38,585 nt of DNA, from the NCBI GenBank assembly GCA_017510065.1, contig JAFWOB010000095.1, positions 1-38,585 on the forward strand, given 5' to 3'. Positions 19,125 to 27,116 of the stretch are shown here, piece after piece (position 1 is the first letter of the stretch; each line of letters opens with the position of its first letter). Made by a program: the position numbers and the translations under genes. Origin of the DNA: Parasporobacterium sp. (GTDB lineage: Bacteria; Bacillota; Clostridia; Lachnospirales; Lachnospiraceae). The notes below the pieces were generated by a model. That model made no database searches. It saw nothing but the letters and a program-made list of their open reading frames with translations, and was not told where the DNA came from.

Positions 19125-19961
19125 ATGATCTATATCGGATGTCATTTGTCGGTAGGCGATGGCTACGAAGCCATGGGAAAAACCATGAAGTCATTCGGGG
19201 GCAATACCTTTGCCTTCTTTACCCGCAATCCCCGGGGCGGGAAAACAAAAGAGCTGATCCCCGGCGATGCGCAGGCGTTGAGCTCCTTGATGCGGGAGGA
19301 GAAGTTCGGCCCTTTAGTGGCCCATGGAAGCTATACCATGAACCTCTGCTCTGCCAATCTGCAGACCCGGGCAAACGGCCTTGAGATGCTGGAAAAAGAT
19401 CTGGAGCGGATGGAAGTGCTGCCAGGGAATTTCTATAATTTTCATCCCGGTTCTCATACGGGACAGGGCATGGAGGCAGGGATCGAACAGATCGCCGAAG
19501 CCCTGAATAAAGTGATGTATCCCGGTATGCACACCACGGTGCTGCTGGAGACCATGGCGGGCAAAGGTTCCGAAGTGGGCGGCCGGTTTGAAGAACTCCG
19601 GGAGATCATCGACCGGGTCAACTGTCAGGAACAGCTCGGGGTCTGCCTGGACACCTGCCATGTGTGGGACGCCGGTTATGATATTGTGCAGGACCCGGAC
19701 GGGGTGCTGCAGGAATTTGACGATGTGATCGGGCTGGACAGGCTCTTTGCAGTGCATTTTAATGACAGCAAGAACCCCTGCGGCTCCCATAAGGACCGCC
19801 ACGAAAAGCTGGGCCAGGGCTGCATCGGGGAAGATGCCCTGAAGCGCCTCGCGCTGCACCCTGTGTTAGCCGGTAAGCCCTTCATCCTGGAAACGCCCAA
19901 CGATGACGCCGGGTATATCCGCGAGATCCATCAGGTGCTGAACTGGCAGCAGGGGAATTGA
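19125..19961 (+). CDS. nfo: Endonuclease IV (AP endonuclease)
   Basis: Nfo cuts DNA at abasic sites in base excision repair. ATG 19125 follows AAAGGAG (19113-19119) and gives 278 residues. The TIM-barrel metal-binding motifs are all present: GCHLSVGDG near the start, YNFHPGSHTGQG, LLETMAGKGSEVG, VCLDTCHVWDAGYD, VHFNDSKNPCGSHKDRHEKLGQG and FILETPND. The start region lies just after the stop codon of the lipoprotein gene, so they may share a transcript, although their functions do not obviously connect. Confidence 0.96.
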   Translation: MIYIGCHLSVGDGYEAMGKTMKSFGGNTFAFFTRNPRGGKTKELIPGDAQALSSLMREEKFGPLVAHGSYTMNLCSANLQTRANGLEMLEKDLERMEVLPGNFYNFHPGSHTGQGMEAGIEQIAEALNKVMYPGMHTTVLLETMAGKGSEVGGRFEELREIIDRVNCQEQLGVCLDTCHVWDAGYDIVQDPDGVLQEFDDVIGLDRLFAVHFNDSKNPCGSHKDRHEKLGQGCIGEDALKRLALHPVLAGKPFILETPNDDAGYIREIHQVLNWQQGN

Positions 19962-20303
19962 GGAGTTGGCAGGATGCTGAAGGCTTCTCAAAGTTGATCG
20001 GCGAGCCAGCAATAGGGATGTTGTATAGCAGGTCAGGTGGCAGATGTCGACGAGAGGCTGATTTTGTACAGAATTTGGAGTTGTGTACCAAAACCTCAGG
20101 AAATAACCACGAAAAATGGTTAAATAAGTAATAAAATCTTCTGTTTTGGACGGAAAACTGAAAAAAAGGGTTCGTAGCATCCAATTTTATACTGTTAAAA
20201 GTATTTAGACGGTACACAACTCAAAAATCTGTACATTTTTGAGCTGTGTAATGCAAAAAGGGGCTGGCAGGAAGAAGACCCGGACAGGGGAAAGGAGAAA
20301 TCT
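19962..20303. other. Intergenic region upstream of the MEMO-AMMECR1 gene
   Basis: No gene is seen in these 342 bases. The region holds a near-perfect inverted repeat, 20214-20228 with 20235-20249 (14 of 15 pairs around a 6-base loop, no T-run after it). It also holds a lone TTCGTAGCATC (20171-20181) identical to a piece of the 42-bp array near 9914, and TTGTGTACC (20081-20089) and GGTACACAA (20211-20219), which share eight bases with the origin iterons. Confidence 0.6.
20214..20249. repeat. Inverted repeat before the MEMO-AMMECR1 gene
   Basis: ACACAACTCAAAAAT (20214-20228) and ATTTTTGAGCTGTGT (20235-20249) form a 15-base stem with one mismatch. It ends 54 bases before the next start codon. 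It could be an operator, an RNA hairpin in the leader, or the end of the previous transcript; the missing T-run makes a normal terminator less likely. Confidence 0.6.
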
Positions 20304-21689
20304 ATGAGTATTATAGCGGGATTTATGGTGCCGCATCCGCCGATGATCGTTCCGCAGGTCGGACGGGGCAGCGAGGAGCAGATCCGGAAAACGATCGCGG
20401 CTTATGAACAGGTGGCAGAAGACATCGCGGCTCTCCGGCCGGAGACGATCCTGATCTCCAGTCCTCATGCGGTGATGTATTCGGATTATTTTCATATTTC
20501 GCCCGGGAAAGGCGCCCGCGGATCCTTCTCCCGCTTCGGCGCCCGGAGCGTTTCCTTTGATGAGACCTATGATACGGAACTGGTGCATGTTCTGGAGATC
20601 CTGGCCGGAGAACAAGACTTCCCTGCGGGAACACTGGGAGAGCGAGAGAAAGAGCTGGATCACGGGACCATGGTGCCGCTGTATTTTATCCGGCAGAAAT
20701 ATCAGGATTTCCGCCTGGTGCGGATCGGCCTGTCAGGGCTTGCTTTGACAGAACATTACAGGCTGGGCCAGATGATCCGGGAAGCCGTTCAGCTTACCGG
20801 CCGCCGGGCTGTGTATGTCGCCAGCGGGGACCTGTCCCACAAGCTGCAGCCTTACGGACCTTACGGGTTTGCGGAAGAAGGCCCCAGGTATGATGAACGA
20901 ATCATGGATGTCTGCGGCCGGGCTGCGTTCGGCGAACTGTTTGATTTTGACGAGACCTTCTGTGAAAAGGCGGCGGAATGCGGGCACCGCTCTTTTGTGA
21001 TCATGGCCGGTGCGTTTGACCGCACAGAAGTAGAGGTGAAGGCACTGTCCCATGAGGATGTGACCGGTGTAGGCTACGGCATCTGTGAATTCTTCCCGAA
21101 AGAAGAAGCGCCGGAACGGGATTTCCTGGATCAGTACCTGGCCAAAGAAGCAGCCAAAGCTGCGGCCCGGAAAGAAAGCGAGGATCCTTATGTCCGCCTG
21201 GCCCGCACATCCCTGGAAAGCTATATCCGAGACCATCGAAGGATGGATGTGCCTGCGGATCTTCCGGCGGAAATGCTTAATAAGCGGGCCGGCGTGTTTG
21301 TTTCCATTCATGAGCACCAGCGGCTTCGGGGCTGCATCGGCACCATTGCGCCGGTGACCGGCAGCATTGCGGAAGAGATCCTGCGAAATGCCATCAGCGC
21401 CTCCACGGAAGATCCCCGGTTTGAGCCGATCAAAGAGGAAGAACTGGAGTTTCTGGAGATCAACGTGGATGTACTGGGAGAGCCGGAACGGATCAGCGGT
21501 CTTGAGGAGCTGGATGTGAAACGCTACGGCGTTATTGTGTCCAAAGGCCGGCGCCGGGGGCTGCTCCTTCCGGACCTGGACGGGGTGGATACCCCGGCGC
21601 AGCAGGTTTCCATCGCCCGGCGCAAGGCAGGGATCGGCCCTGATGAAGAGGTGGAGCTGGAGCGATTTGAAGTAGTGAGGCATCAGTAA
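20304..21689 (+). CDS. amrB: MEMO-like (AmrB) and AMMECR1-like (AmrA) fusion protein
   Basis: This 461-residue protein joins two conserved domains. Residues about 1-270 are MEMO-like, from the class III extradiol dioxygenase-like (LigB) fold: MVPHPPMIVPQVGRG, then SSPHAVMYSDYF, later ELDHGTMVPLYFI and VYVASGDLSHKL. Residues about 285-460 are AMMECR1-like: VRLARTSLESYI, AGVFVSIHEHQRLRGCIG and the final KAGIGPDEEVELERFEV. The adjacent radical SAM gene completes the set known as AmmeMemoRadiSam, found in archaea and anaerobic bacteria. The joint role is not settled; a modification or metal-linked reaction is inferred from the radical SAM partner. The start follows AAAGGAG. MEMO histidines that would bind a metal are present in the visible HPP, PHA and DH motifs. 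Confidence 0.93.
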   Translation: MSIIAGFMVPHPPMIVPQVGRGSEEQIRKTIAAYEQVAEDIAALRPETILISSPHAVMYSDYFHISPGKGARGSFSRFGARSVSFDETYDTELVHVLEILAGEQDFPAGTLGEREKELDHGTMVPLYFIRQKYQDFRLVRIGLSGLALTEHYRLGQMIREAVQLTGRRAVYVASGDLSHKLQPYGPYGFAEEGPRYDERIMDVCGRAAFGELFDFDETFCEKAAECGHRSFVIMAGAFDRTEVEVKALSHEDVTGVGYGICEFFPKEEAPERDFLDQYLAKEAAKAAARKESEDPYVRLARTSLESYIRDHRRMDVPADLPAEMLNKRAGVFVSIHEHQRLRGCIGTIAPVTGSIAEEILRNAISASTEDPRFEPIKEEELEFLEINVDVLGEPERISGLEELDVKRYGVIVSKGRRRGLLLPDLDGVDTPAQQVSIARRKAGIGPDEEVELERFEVVRHQ

Positions 21690-21704
21690 GCCGGGAGGAA
21701 AAAG

Positions 21705-22565
21705 ATGGCCAGATGCAGTGTATGTTTCCGGCATTGTGAGATCGAAGAAGGCGGCAGAGGATTCTGCGGCGTAAGGACCTGTGAGAACGGGGTGATCCGC
21801 CCGGTCAACTACGGACGGATCACGTCGCTGGCCTTGGACCCTATTGAGAAAAAGCCCCTCCGGCGGTTCCGTCCCGGCAGCAAGATCCTTTCCGCAGGCA
21901 GCTACGGCTGTAATCTGCGCTGTCCTTTCTGCCAGAACTATGAGATCTCGTGGTCTGAGCAGGCGGCACAGTTTGAGGAGCAGGCCGAATACATTTCTCC
22001 GGAAGAACTGGCGGATACGGCAGAATACTATCAACGAAGGGGAAACATCGGCGTCGCCTTTACCTACAATGAGCCTTTAGTGGGCTACGAATACGTCCGG
22101 GACGCCGCCCGTCTGGTCCATGAGCGCGGCATGGTCAATGTCCTGGTCACCAACGGCACGGCCTCCCCGGAAGTGCTTTCCGAACTGGCGCCTTTTATCG
22201 ACGCCATGAACATTGACCTGAAAGGCTTCACGACGGAGTATTATGCGAAGGTGCTGAAAGGGGACTTTGAAATGGTGAAGGCATTTATCCGCGAGGCGGT
22301 GAAGTTCTGTCATGTGGAGCTGACTACCCTGATCGTTCCGGGGGAAAATGACACTGACGAAGAAATGCAGCAGCTGAGCAGCTGGGTCCGCGACCTGCCG
22401 GGGATCTTTGGCGGACGTGACGGAAGGGAGATCCCGCTTCATATTTCCCGCTTCTTCCCGCGGTTTCACATGACTGACCGGGACGCGACGGAGGTGGCGA
22501 AGATCTATCATTTGGCAGAAGTAGCGCGGAAGAATCTGCAGTATGTATATACAGGAAACTGCTGA
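21705..22565 (+). CDS. amrS: AmmeMemoRadiSam system radical SAM enzyme
   Basis: The 286-residue protein belongs to the radical SAM superfamily and begins 15 bases after the MEMO-AMMECR1 fusion stop, behind GGGAGG. The N terminus has a cysteine-rich lead, CSVCFRHCEIEEGGRGFCGVRTC, typical of this subfamily (and of PFL-activase-like proteins). The 4Fe-4S motif is CxxxCxxC in GCNLRCPFCQ (Cys69, Cys73, Cys76). Later parts of the barrel include VAFTYNEPLVGYEY, VLVTNGTASPEVLSEL, AMNIDLKGF and LIVPGENDTDEEM. The substrate is unknown. Confidence 0.93.
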   Translation: MARCSVCFRHCEIEEGGRGFCGVRTCENGVIRPVNYGRITSLALDPIEKKPLRRFRPGSKILSAGSYGCNLRCPFCQNYEISWSEQAAQFEEQAEYISPEELADTAEYYQRRGNIGVAFTYNEPLVGYEYVRDAARLVHERGMVNVLVTNGTASPEVLSELAPFIDAMNIDLKGFTTEYYAKVLKGDFEMVKAFIREAVKFCHVELTTLIVPGENDTDEEMQQLSSWVRDLPGIFGGRDGREIPLHISRFFPRFHMTDRDATEVAKIYHLAEVARKNLQYVYTGNC

Positions 22566-22589
22566 AAATAGCAGGGTTTGAGGAAAAAC

Positions 22590-23801
22590 ATGACAGAAAA
22601 ATTATTTTATCAGGATGCCTATCAAACAGAGTTTACCGCACAGATCCAGGAGTGGATCGAGGATGAGAAGGGCCTCAGGGTCCGGCTGGACCGGACGGCG
22701 TTCTATCCGGAAGGCGGTGGCCAGGGAGCAGATCACGGAACTCTGGAACTGGCAGACGGCAGGACCTTGCAGGTAACGGATGTGCATGAAGCAGATGACG
22801 AAGTCTGGCATTACATAGAAACAGGCAGCACAGCAGGCGGCACAGAAAAAGGCACAACCGGCAGCGAGGCTCCGGCAGCAGGCACTGCGGTGACCGGGCG
22901 GATCGACTGGGCGCGGCGGTTTGATCATATGCAGCAGCATTCCGGCGAGCATATTGTAAGCGGCATGATCTGCCGCCGGTTTGGCTGTGACAATGTGGGA
23001 TTTCATCTGGGAGAGGATATCGTCACCATTGATTTCAATGTCCGCATCAGCATGGAAGAAGCGCTCGAGATCGAAGAACAGGCGAACACATATATCTGGG
23101 AGGACCATTCCTTTGAAGTGCTCTGGCCCACGGCCGAGGAGCTGAAAACCCTGGAATACCGCAGCAAAAAAGAGCTGTCCGGAGACGTGCGGATCGCGAG
23201 GTTCCCCGGCGCGGATACCTGTGCCTGCTGCGGAACTCATGTATCCGGAAGCGCCCAGGTAGGGCTGGTCAAATTCCTGTCGGCGAAGAATTTTCATGAA
23301 GGCACCCGGCTGGAGCTTCTGTGCGGCCGGCGGGCGATGGAATTTCTTTCCATGAACCACCGGGAGAACAAGGCGGCAGCAGTGCTTCTTAGTTCCAGCG
23401 AAGATCAGACGTCCGAGCATGTGAAAAAACTGTTGGAAGAAAACCTTCGCCTGAAGGCGGCGGCAGCAGCCATGGAGGAAAAACTTTTCCGCATGTGGGC
23501 GGAATCTTTCCGGGACCAGGGAAATGTACTGGTGATCGACGATGAGATCACAAACGGGCAGCCCCGGGCCCTGGCCGATCTGATCGCGGAGTGCTGCGGC
23601 GGAATCGCGGCAGTATTTTCCCGGAAAGAAGATCGGTACAACTATGCGGTGATCCAGAAAGGCGGGGAGATCTCAGCCCTCATTAAGGACATGAATCAGG
23701 AACTTTCGGGCCGCGGCGGAGGCCGGAACGGATTTGCCCAGGGATCTGTGGCAGCAGAAAAGGATAGCATCGAGCGGTTCTTCCAAAGGGTCTTTGCATA
23801 A
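22590..23801 (+). CDS. Alanyl-tRNA editing protein, AlaX type with DHHA1 domain
   Basis: AlaX proteins hydrolyse wrongly charged tRNA-Ala (for example Ser-tRNA-Ala). ATG 22590 follows GAGG and gives 403 residues. An N-terminal barrel like that of AlaRS (FYPEGGGQGADHGTLE) is followed by the editing core with HxxxH (His117 and His121 in QQHSGEHIVSG) and CxxxH (Cys213 and His217 in CACCGTHV), the four zinc ligands. A short Gly/Thr-rich insert occupies about 82-103. The C-terminal DHHA1-type region ends in SGRGGGRNGFAQG, making this the long form. It lacks the synthetase domain, so it is not AlaRS. It is 24 bases downstream of the radical SAM gene and may share its transcript. Confidence 0.92.
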   Translation: MTEKLFYQDAYQTEFTAQIQEWIEDEKGLRVRLDRTAFYPEGGGQGADHGTLELADGRTLQVTDVHEADDEVWHYIETGSTAGGTEKGTTGSEAPAAGTAVTGRIDWARRFDHMQQHSGEHIVSGMICRRFGCDNVGFHLGEDIVTIDFNVRISMEEALEIEEQANTYIWEDHSFEVLWPTAEELKTLEYRSKKELSGDVRIARFPGADTCACCGTHVSGSAQVGLVKFLSAKNFHEGTRLELLCGRRAMEFLSMNHRENKAAAVLLSSSEDQTSEHVKKLLEENLRLKAAAAAMEEKLFRMWAESFRDQGNVLVIDDEITNGQPRALADLIAECCGGIAAVFSRKEDRYNYAVIQKGGEISALIKDMNQELSGRGGGRNGFAQGSVAAEKDSIERFFQRVFA

Positions 23802-23821
23802 GGCGCAGCTCCCCTTCTCTA

Positions 23822-23850
23822 TTGACACGGCGGAAGTCCGAGAGTAGAAT
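23822..23850 (+). promoter_or_regulatory. Promoter of the cobalamin-riboswitch transcript
   Basis: TTGACA at 23822-23827 and TAGAAT at 23845-23850 are separated by 17 bases. The -35 is a perfect consensus. Transcription would start just before the riboswitch. Confidence 0.8.
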
Positions 23851-23879
23851 CCCAATATCTGAAACTGAATATAGAAATG

Positions 23880-24040
23880 CAGCGTGCAGGTGCCCGTAAA
23901 TGCGGGTGAAAAGGGAATCCGGTGTGAATCCGGAGCGATGCAGTCACTGTGTACGGGAGTTTTTCTGCAGTCCACTGGGAAACCGGGAAGGAAGAAAAAC
24001 GATGAACGAAGCCAGGAGACCTGCCTGTAACGTGGATGAT
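23880..24040 (+). ncRNA. Cobalamin (B12) riboswitch
   Basis: Core elements appear in the expected order: GCAGGTGCCCG near 23886, GGTGAAAAGGGAATCCGGTG near 23905, GAATCCGGAGC, the B12-box-like TCCACTGGGAAACCGGGAAG near 23971, and the closing GCCAGGAGACCTGCC (24010-24024). These are the hallmarks of an adenosylcobalamin riboswitch. It lies between a consensus promoter and a terminator, about 150 bases before the CbiK-like gene, so cobalamin should lower that gene's expression. Confidence 0.95.
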
Positions 24041-24127
24041 CAGATCTGCTGCCTACGGATCGGTTTTCCGGCATGAATGTCAGACGCCTGCCAGGGCGTC
24101 CCCATGCATTCCCGAAAGAAGTAAGTA

Positions 24128-24152
24128 GCCGCAGCAATGCGGCATTTTTATT
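24128..24152 (+). terminator. Riboswitch expression-platform terminator
   Basis: GCCGCA (24128-24133) pairs with TGCGGC (24138-24143) around a GCAA loop and is followed by ATTTTTATT. It sits after the B12 riboswitch and 37 bases before the gene. A further hairpin (GACGCC, 24083-24088, with GGCGTC, 24095-24100) lies between the two and may be the alternative pairing partner. Confidence 0.75.
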
Positions 24153-24188
24153 GTTCTCTTTCAGAAATAAAAAGAAGAGGTGATATTC

Positions 24189-25637
24189 ATGAAAAAACTT
24201 ATTGTTATGCTTCTTGCATGCGCACTGGTCCTGAGTATGGGCGCCGGGTTTGTATTTGCAGGCGAAGCAGATCAGGCAGCAGCCGATGAAATGCAGGCTC
24301 TGATCGACGCCATCTATGTTCAGGAAAGGACAGAAGACACGGATGCACAGATCGAAGCAGCCAAGGCCGCATGGGATGCCCTGACCGACGAGCAGAAAGA
24401 ACTGGTAGAAGATGCGGACTATTTCGGACGCGATACCGGCGATGCTGCACAGGATGATCCGAGAAATCAGGACGAGATCGGCGAGAAGGAACTCCTGGTA
24501 GTCAGCTTCGGTACTTCCTTCAACGACAGCCGCGCGGCTGATATCAAGGGAATCGAAGATGCCCTGGCAGCAGCTTATCCGGATTGGGCGGTCAGAAGAG
24601 CTTTCACAGCCCAGATCATTATCAACCACATCCAGGCAAGAGACGGCGAAGTCATCGATAACATGACCCAGGCTCTGGACAGAGCTGTAGCCAACGGCGT
24701 TAAGACCCTGGTTGTACAGCCGACTCACTTAATGCACGGCGCAGAATATGATGAAATGTGCGAAGCACTGGAAGCTTATGCTGATCAGATCGAAACCATC
24801 GTTGTGGCAGAGCCTCTGCTGGGCGAAGTTGGTTCTGATGCAACCGTCATCAATGATGACAAGGCTGCAGTAGCACAGTATGTGACTGCAGCAGCAGTTG
24901 AGGCAGCAGGATTTGAGAGCCTGGAAGCAGCTGCAGAAGCAGGCGTGGCATTCGTGTTCATGGGACACGGTACCGCTCATACCGCTAAAGTTACCTACAG
25001 CCAGATGAACACCATGATGAGCGAGCTTGGCTATGCAAACGTATTTGTCGGCACCGTTGAGGGTGAGCCGGAAGAGACTGCAGCAGAAGAAGTCATCGCA
25101 AAGGTGAAAGAAGGCGGATATACCAAGGTTATCCTTCGTCCTCTGATGGTCGTTGCAGGTGATCACGCCAACAACGATATGGCAGATCCGGAAGATGAAG
25201 AGTCCTGGCTGAGCATGTTCGCAGCAGCTGGATTTGACGTAGAATGCCAGATCTCCGGCCTTGGCCGCATCCCGGCAGTGGAAGATCTGTATGTTGCTCA
25301 TACCGCAGCAGCGATGGAAACCCTGGCAGGTGAAGCTCCGGCAGAAGAAGCTCCGGCAGAAGAAGCTGCAGCAGCAGATAGCACCTACACACAGACAAAA
25401 GTGTTCGACGGCACCTATGGATTCGGCGATGCAGAAATCACAGCTTGTACCAATGATGATTTCACAGCATTCCTTCTTACCTGGGAAGCCTTTGATGAAG
25501 ACCAGGTTCTGGAAGGAACCGTTGATGACGGCATTGTCACTGTTGACTATGACGAGACCGGATTCATGACAGGCGATGCACAGCTCATCTGGGATGATGC
25601 TGTTGCAAGCGAGACTCCCTGGGAACCGCTTCCGTAA
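24189..25637 (+). CDS. cbiK: Exported CbiK-like sirohydrochlorin cobaltochelatase with extra domains
   Basis: CbiK inserts Co2+ into sirohydrochlorin in anaerobic B12 synthesis. The 482-residue product begins at ATG 24189 with AGAAGAGGTG upstream. It opens with a signal peptide (MKKLIVMLLACALVLSMGAGFVFAGEA), so it is exported, unlike cytoplasmic CbiK. Residues about 30-85 are an Ala/Glu-rich segment with ALTDEQKELVE, seen in clostridial surface proteins. The chelatase core is about 100-380: LLVVSFGTSFNDSRAADI, VVQPTHLMHGAEYDEM (His180, His183), FVFMGHGTAHTA (His260, His264) and VVAGDHANNDMA (His326). A Glu/Ala/Pro linker (APAEEAPAEEAAAA) then leads to a roughly 85-residue acidic C-terminal domain I do not recognise. 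A B12 riboswitch controls it. No other cobalamin gene is beside it, so scavenging or metal/tetrapyrrole handling outside the membrane is as likely as synthesis. Confidence 0.9.
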   Translation: MKKLIVMLLACALVLSMGAGFVFAGEADQAAADEMQALIDAIYVQERTEDTDAQIEAAKAAWDALTDEQKELVEDADYFGRDTGDAAQDDPRNQDEIGEKELLVVSFGTSFNDSRAADIKGIEDALAAAYPDWAVRRAFTAQIIINHIQARDGEVIDNMTQALDRAVANGVKTLVVQPTHLMHGAEYDEMCEALEAYADQIETIVVAEPLLGEVGSDATVINDDKAAVAQYVTAAAVEAAGFESLEAAAEAGVAFVFMGHGTAHTAKVTYSQMNTMMSELGYANVFVGTVEGEPEETAAEEVIAKVKEGGYTKVILRPLMVVAGDHANNDMADPEDEESWLSMFAAAGFDVECQISGLGRIPAVEDLYVAHTAAAMETLAGEAPAEEAPAEEAAAADSTYTQTKVFDGTYGFGDAEITACTNDDFTAFLLTWEAFDEDQVLEGTVDDGIVTVDYDETGFMTGDAQLIWDDAVASETPWEPLP

Positions 25638-25695
25638 TCCGGAAAGTTGCTTTTGTTAGCAAAACCGCTGCCTTAAGGCAGCGTTCAGACTGAAG

Positions 25696-25748
25696 AAAAA
25701 GTACCAGTTAATGAGGATGGAACTCCACATTCAGCTGGTACTTTTTTG
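25696..25748. terminator. Bidirectional terminator between cbiK and the GH4 gene
   Basis: AAAAAGTACCAG (25696-25707) pairs with CTGGTACTTTTT (25735-25746), followed by TTGTT; the complement also ends in a T-run because the stem starts with A's. The two flanking genes converge here, so one hairpin can stop both. A second palindrome, GCTGCCTTAAGGCAGC (25667-25682), lies just before it. Confidence 0.85.
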
Positions 25749-25793
25749 TTATGTAAAAATAGAATGACGATGATTACAGCGCAAATAACTCCA

Positions 25794-27116
25794 TCAATGA
25801 TACATCTTCATATACTCCCCGTGCGCGGCGATCAGCTCATCGCACATCGAGACGATATCGTCGATATTGAGTTCCGCGGCGGTGTGGGGATCCAGCATTG
25901 CGGCGCGGTAAATGTCTTCGATCTTACGGGTGCGGGCAGCCTTGATGGTAAGGAGCTGCACGTTGATATTGGTGCGGTTCATAGCTGCGCACTGCTCCGG
26001 GAGACGGCCCACATGACAGGGGGTAATGCCGCTGCCGTCCACCAGGCACGGCACTTCCACGCAGGCGTCGGCGGGAAGATTGTCGATCAGGCCGGTATTG
26101 AGCACATTTCCGCCGATCCGGTAAGGCTGGTTGGTCACGATTGCTTCCATAATATAAGAAGCGTACTCGCGGGACCTTTCATGCGTGATCTTGCCATCCG
26201 CCAGAATCTTCGTCTTTTCCTCCTTCCAACCATTGATCTGCTCAATACAGCGGCGGGGATATTCATCCAGGGGGATCTGGAAATTCTCGATCATATCCGG
26301 GTAACGGGATTTGATAAAGAGCGGATTGTACTCTGCGTTGTGTTCGCTGGATTCGGTACAGTAATAACCCAGGCGGTTGATGTATTCGAGGCGGACCATG
26401 TCTTTATGCTTTTCCGTGCGGTTCTTCTCAAGAGCCCGGCGGCGGATCTCCGGATACAGGTCAACTCCGTCACGGTCACGGATCTCTAACAGCCAGGCCA
26501 TGTGGTTAATGCCGGCGATCAGTTCCGTACGGCCTTCCAGTTTCTCCTTCATATCCAGCTCTTCCAGCAAGGTGGAGGAGCAGACCTGCACGCTGTGGCA
26601 CAGCCCCACGGTCTTAACAGATGTGTAGCGCTGCATGTAACCGGACAACATCGCCATGGGGTTCGTATAATTAAGGAAGATACAATCCGGACAGACTTCT
26701 TCCATGTCCCTCGCAAACTCCTCCATTACCGGAATCGTCCTCAAAGCCCGCATAATGCCACCGATGCCTAAAGTATCGGCGATAGTCTGGCGAAGGCAGT
26801 ATTTTTTCGGGATCTCAAAATCCGTAATGGTGCAGGGATCGTATCCGCCCACCTGGATCGCGTTGATCACAAAGCGGGCACCCCGCAGGGCTTCTTTGCG
26901 GTTCTCTGCTCCCAGATAAGTTTTGATCACTGCCCGGGACTCGTTGACGTTTCTGTTCAGAGCCTCCAGGATGATCCGGGAATCCTCCAGCCGTTCCGGA
27001 TCTATATCGTAAAGCGCAATCTCCGCCTCCCTAAGGCTCGGCGTGCACAGGCAGTCGCCGATCACGTTGCGGACAAAGACCGTACTCCCGGCACCCATGA
27101 ATGTAATCTTCAGCAT
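25794..27116 (-). CDS. melA: Family GH4 alpha-galactosidase/alpha-glucosidase (MelA-like)
   Basis: GH4 enzymes cleave glycosides by an NAD+- and metal-dependent redox mechanism. The 440-residue protein starts at the ATG complementary to 27114-27116 behind AAGGAGGAG. It shows the N-terminal dinucleotide motif ITFMGAGSTVFVRNVIGD. DTLGIGGIMRALRTIPV is typical of the MelA/AglA branch, then LNYTNPMAMLSGY, then the metal-binding GLCHSVQ (Cys173, His174) and AGINHMAW (Asn204, His205). The substrate sugar cannot be fixed from sequence alone, but MelA-like motifs favour alpha-galactosides. No transporter or regulator is next to it. It is transcribed towards cbiK and away from the giant surface gene. 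Confidence 0.93.
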   Translation of the reverse strand: MLKITFMGAGSTVFVRNVIGDCLCTPSLREAEIALYDIDPERLEDSRIILEALNRNVNESRAVIKTYLGAENRKEALRGARFVINAIQVGGYDPCTITDFEIPKKYCLRQTIADTLGIGGIMRALRTIPVMEEFARDMEEVCPDCIFLNYTNPMAMLSGYMQRYTSVKTVGLCHSVQVCSSTLLEELDMKEKLEGRTELIAGINHMAWLLEIRDRDGVDLYPEIRRRALEKNRTEKHKDMVRLEYINRLGYYCTESSEHNAEYNPLFIKSRYPDMIENFQIPLDEYPRRCIEQINGWKEEKTKILADGKITHERSREYASYIMEAIVTNQPYRIGGNVLNTGLIDNLPADACVEVPCLVDGSGITPCHVGRLPEQCAAMNRTNINVQLLTIKAARTRKIEDIYRAAMLDPHTAAELNIDDIVSMCDELIAAHGEYMKMYH

